From: Alphaproteobacteria bacterium
GTDB lineage: Bacteria > Pseudomonadota > Alphaproteobacteria > Micavibrionales > UBA2020
Direction: 5' to 3'
Assembly: GCA_029266795.1 (NCBI GenBank)
Contig: JAQSWE010000175.1
Span: forward strand, 1-5,915
Length of the DNA: 5,915 bases
Shown piece by piece: positions 4,987 through 5,915 of this stretch. Numbering within the stretch: the first letter of the stretch is position 1; each line of letters opens with the position of its first letter. The notes under the pieces were generated by a model. The model was not told where the DNA came from. It made no database searches and was given only the letters and a program-made list of their open reading frames with translations. The translations under genes were made by a program, and so were the position numbers.

Positions 4987-5257
4987 ATCCGAGCAGCTTC
5001 GAAAAACTGATCTGCGCTTTCGGTTGCGGGCGGATCGTGTCTTTCAAAAATTCATCCAGCGGGCGTTTCGCCTGTTTCGCCGCCGCTTCCATGAAGGCGC
5101 AATAGGCGTTGCCGAGCGGGCTGTCTTTTTCGACCGCGCTCACATATTCGGCGGGCGTATAGGCACGGCCGCCGAGGATGACGGCGCTGGCATCCTCTTT
5201 CGATTCAGCCCAGGCGCGCAGCAGGTCGAGCGTCAGTTTCTTTGCAGTGTCGTCCAT
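4985..5257 (-). CDS. Hypothetical protein, 90 residues, helical
   Basis: I do not recognise this family. The ATG at 5257 (minus) is preceded by GGGGA (5264-5268) six bases upstream, a usable ribosome binding site, and codon use resembles the neighbours. The sequence looks mostly helical: KKLTLDLLRAWAES (6-19), a short strand-like ASAVILGG (23-30), then PAEYVSAVEKDS and NAYCAFMEAAAKQAKRPLDEFLKDTI, ending in a Lys/Pro-containing linker and SFSKLLG. It has one Cys (53) and no signal peptide or membrane helix, so it is likely cytosolic. It lies 67 bp downstream of the terminator that follows the 129-codon gene, so it must have its own promoter; a weak TACACT in 5258-5324 is the best -10 seen. Its 3' end converges on the palindromic repeat. 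Confidence 0.72.
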   Translation of the reverse strand: MDDTAKKLTLDLLRAWAESKEDASAVILGGRAYTPAEYVSAVEKDSPLGNAYCAFMEAAAKQAKRPLDEFLKDTIRPQPKAQISFSKLLG

Positions 5258-5324
5258 TCGATATCCCCGTAACAGGATTGATGGGCCGAGTGTAGGCCGT
5301 GATGGTTAACGGAACGTAAACGTA

Positions 5325-5361
5325 AAAACGCCCGCCCCTGAAATAGTGGGGCGGGCGTTTT
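5325..5361 (-). terminator. Strong GC-rich terminator after the 129-codon gene
   Basis: A perfect 14-bp inverted repeat (5325-5338 with 5348-5361) has a 9-base loop. On the minus strand the GC stem is followed by five T (complement of 5324-5328), the classic Rho-independent form, 17 bp after the stop of the 129-codon gene. The plus strand also ends in TTTT, so it could work both ways, but no rightward gene enters it here. Confidence 0.9.
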
Positions 5362-5377
5362 ATACTCCGTGGCAATC

Positions 5378-5767
5378 TTAGTATTTGATGCCTTTTTTCT
5401 TGATTTTATTGAGCGTCGACAGCTGCTGCAGCTTGCCCATTTTCGTGTCGGGGCCGAAGCCGAATTCCTCGACCAGCTGTTTCGCAACGGGTGCCGCGCG
5501 CTTCAGTTTTTCCGCCGCGTCGCTGTTGTTGCTCTCGGCCAAGTCGATGAGTTTTTTCAGGCTGTGTTCGGGATCGGCGTTCAAGTCGATCTCCAGCTCG
5601 GTGATTGCGCGCTTGAACAGGTGCTCGCCGGTCGATTTCGCGTTGAAGAGGCGGGCGATGGTAGAAGTGACGCCGATTTCGGGGTCAAGGACGGTACGGA
5701 ATTGCTTGTCGACGAAATCGCTGATATCGCGGATGAGTTGTTCGGTCTTGGGTGTCCATTCAACCAT
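5378..5767 (-). CDS. Hypothetical protein, 129 residues, all-helical with basic C-terminus
   Basis: I do not recognise this family. The gene is well supported: it has a near-consensus promoter (5813-5840), AGGAG at 5778-5782 about ten bases before the ATG at 5767, and a strong terminator immediately after the stop. The protein is hydrophilic and seems almost entirely helical: KTEQLIRDISDFVDKQF (7-23), TSTIARLF (34-41), GEHLFKRAITELEIDL (47-62), PEHSLKKLIDLAES (66-79) and AAEKLKRAAPVAKQLVEEFG (84-103). A Lys-rich tail, KIKKKGIKY (121-129), may bind nucleic acid or membranes. It has no Cys, signal peptide or membrane segment, so is likely cytosolic. It is monocistronic. The helical-repeat character could suit a scaffold or protein-interaction role, but no function is claimed. 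Confidence 0.8.
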   Translation of the reverse strand: MVEWTPKTEQLIRDISDFVDKQFRTVLDPEIGVTSTIARLFNAKSTGEHLFKRAITELEIDLNADPEHSLKKLIDLAESNNSDAAEKLKRAAPVAKQLVEEFGFGPDTKMGKLQQLSTLNKIKKKGIKY

Positions 5768-5812
5768 GGTGCCTGTGCTCCTCGTAACTTTTTTTGAGTG
5801 TGATTTGAACGC

Positions 5813-5840
5813 AGTATAAAATGTTTTATGGATATGTCAA
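5813..5840 (-). promoter_or_regulatory. Near-consensus sigma70 promoter of the 129-codon gene
   Basis: On the minus strand a perfect TTGACA (complement of 5835-5840), a 16-bp spacer and TATACT (complement of 5813-5818) are present. The predicted start is near 5806, leaving a leader of about 38 bases with an AGGAG site. It is the strongest promoter in the window and suggests high constitutive expression. Confidence 0.78.
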
Positions 5841-5915
5841 TCATTAAGTAAAATGAAAAAACAGCTATATATCAGTTGTTTACCAGTCGAAATGGATGCG
5901 GCAACTAATCGTTTA
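5841..5915 (+). other. AT-rich intergenic end of window, possible start of a rightward gene
   Basis: This stretch contains TATATAT (5866-5872), which could be a -10, and an ATG at 5892 that stays open for the eight codons remaining (MDAATNRL). There is no clear ribosome binding site or -35 (TTAAGT at 5844-5849 is weak). It could be the beginning of a divergent gene, but too little is visible to call one. Confidence 0.18.

Noticed and set aside
4859..5272. 137-codon plus-strand open frame beginning right after the 63-codon gene
   Set aside because: It begins in the palindromic repeat and then runs antisense to the 90-codon gene, which has a better start and composition. Its Arg/Phe-rich sequence looks non-coding.
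5369..5819. Two overlapping plus-strand frames (142 and 144 codons) opposite the 129-codon gene
   Set aside because: Promoter, ribosome binding site and terminator all support the minus-strand gene; these frames have no signals of their own.

Overview
The window looks like chromosomal DNA from a GC-rich alphaproteobacterium. The evidence is the gene set (the end of rsmB, then rpe, then a cytosolic-looking heparinase II/III-family gene, a neighbourhood I associate with Alphaproteobacteria), the codon use, and promoters that appear to give leaderless mRNAs. I cannot name a genus. No phage, plasmid, CRISPR, tRNA or rRNA signal was seen.

Layout. Bases 1-312 are the 3' end of rsmB (16S rRNA m5C methyltransferase). 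A small monocistronic gene (429-620) follows. It encodes a glutamine-rich 63-residue protein with pentapeptide repeats and ends at a strong hairpin terminator (634-679). A 95-bp palindromic repeat (684-778) separates it from a convergent class I SAM methyltransferase gene (789-1448, minus). That gene is divergent from rpe (1550-2203), which is followed 64 bp later by the heparinase-like gene (2268-3893), probably as one operon.

Next is a new transcription unit with a perfect extended -10 placed so that the mRNA should begin at the ATG. It encodes a 238-residue protein (3951-4667) that carries the Cys-His-Asp signature of protein-glutaminase (protein deamidase) enzymes, and a 63-residue protein (4667-4858) whose start codon overlaps the previous stop. 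A second copy of the palindromic repeat family (4861-4977) fills the convergent gap after it, and its right hairpin runs into T7.

The right part holds two unrecognised minus-strand genes of 90 and 129 codons. A GC-rich terminator lies between them. The 129-codon gene has a near-consensus sigma70 promoter (TTGACA, 16 bp, TATACT). The last ~75 bases are AT-rich and contain at most the first codons of a rightward gene.

How the genes fit together: rsmB, rpe and the heparinase-like gene are housekeeping or cell-envelope neighbours with unrelated chemistry. The most interesting unit is the putative deamidase and its translationally coupled small partner, which could be an enzyme/partner or effector/immunity pair. 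That functional link is inference only.
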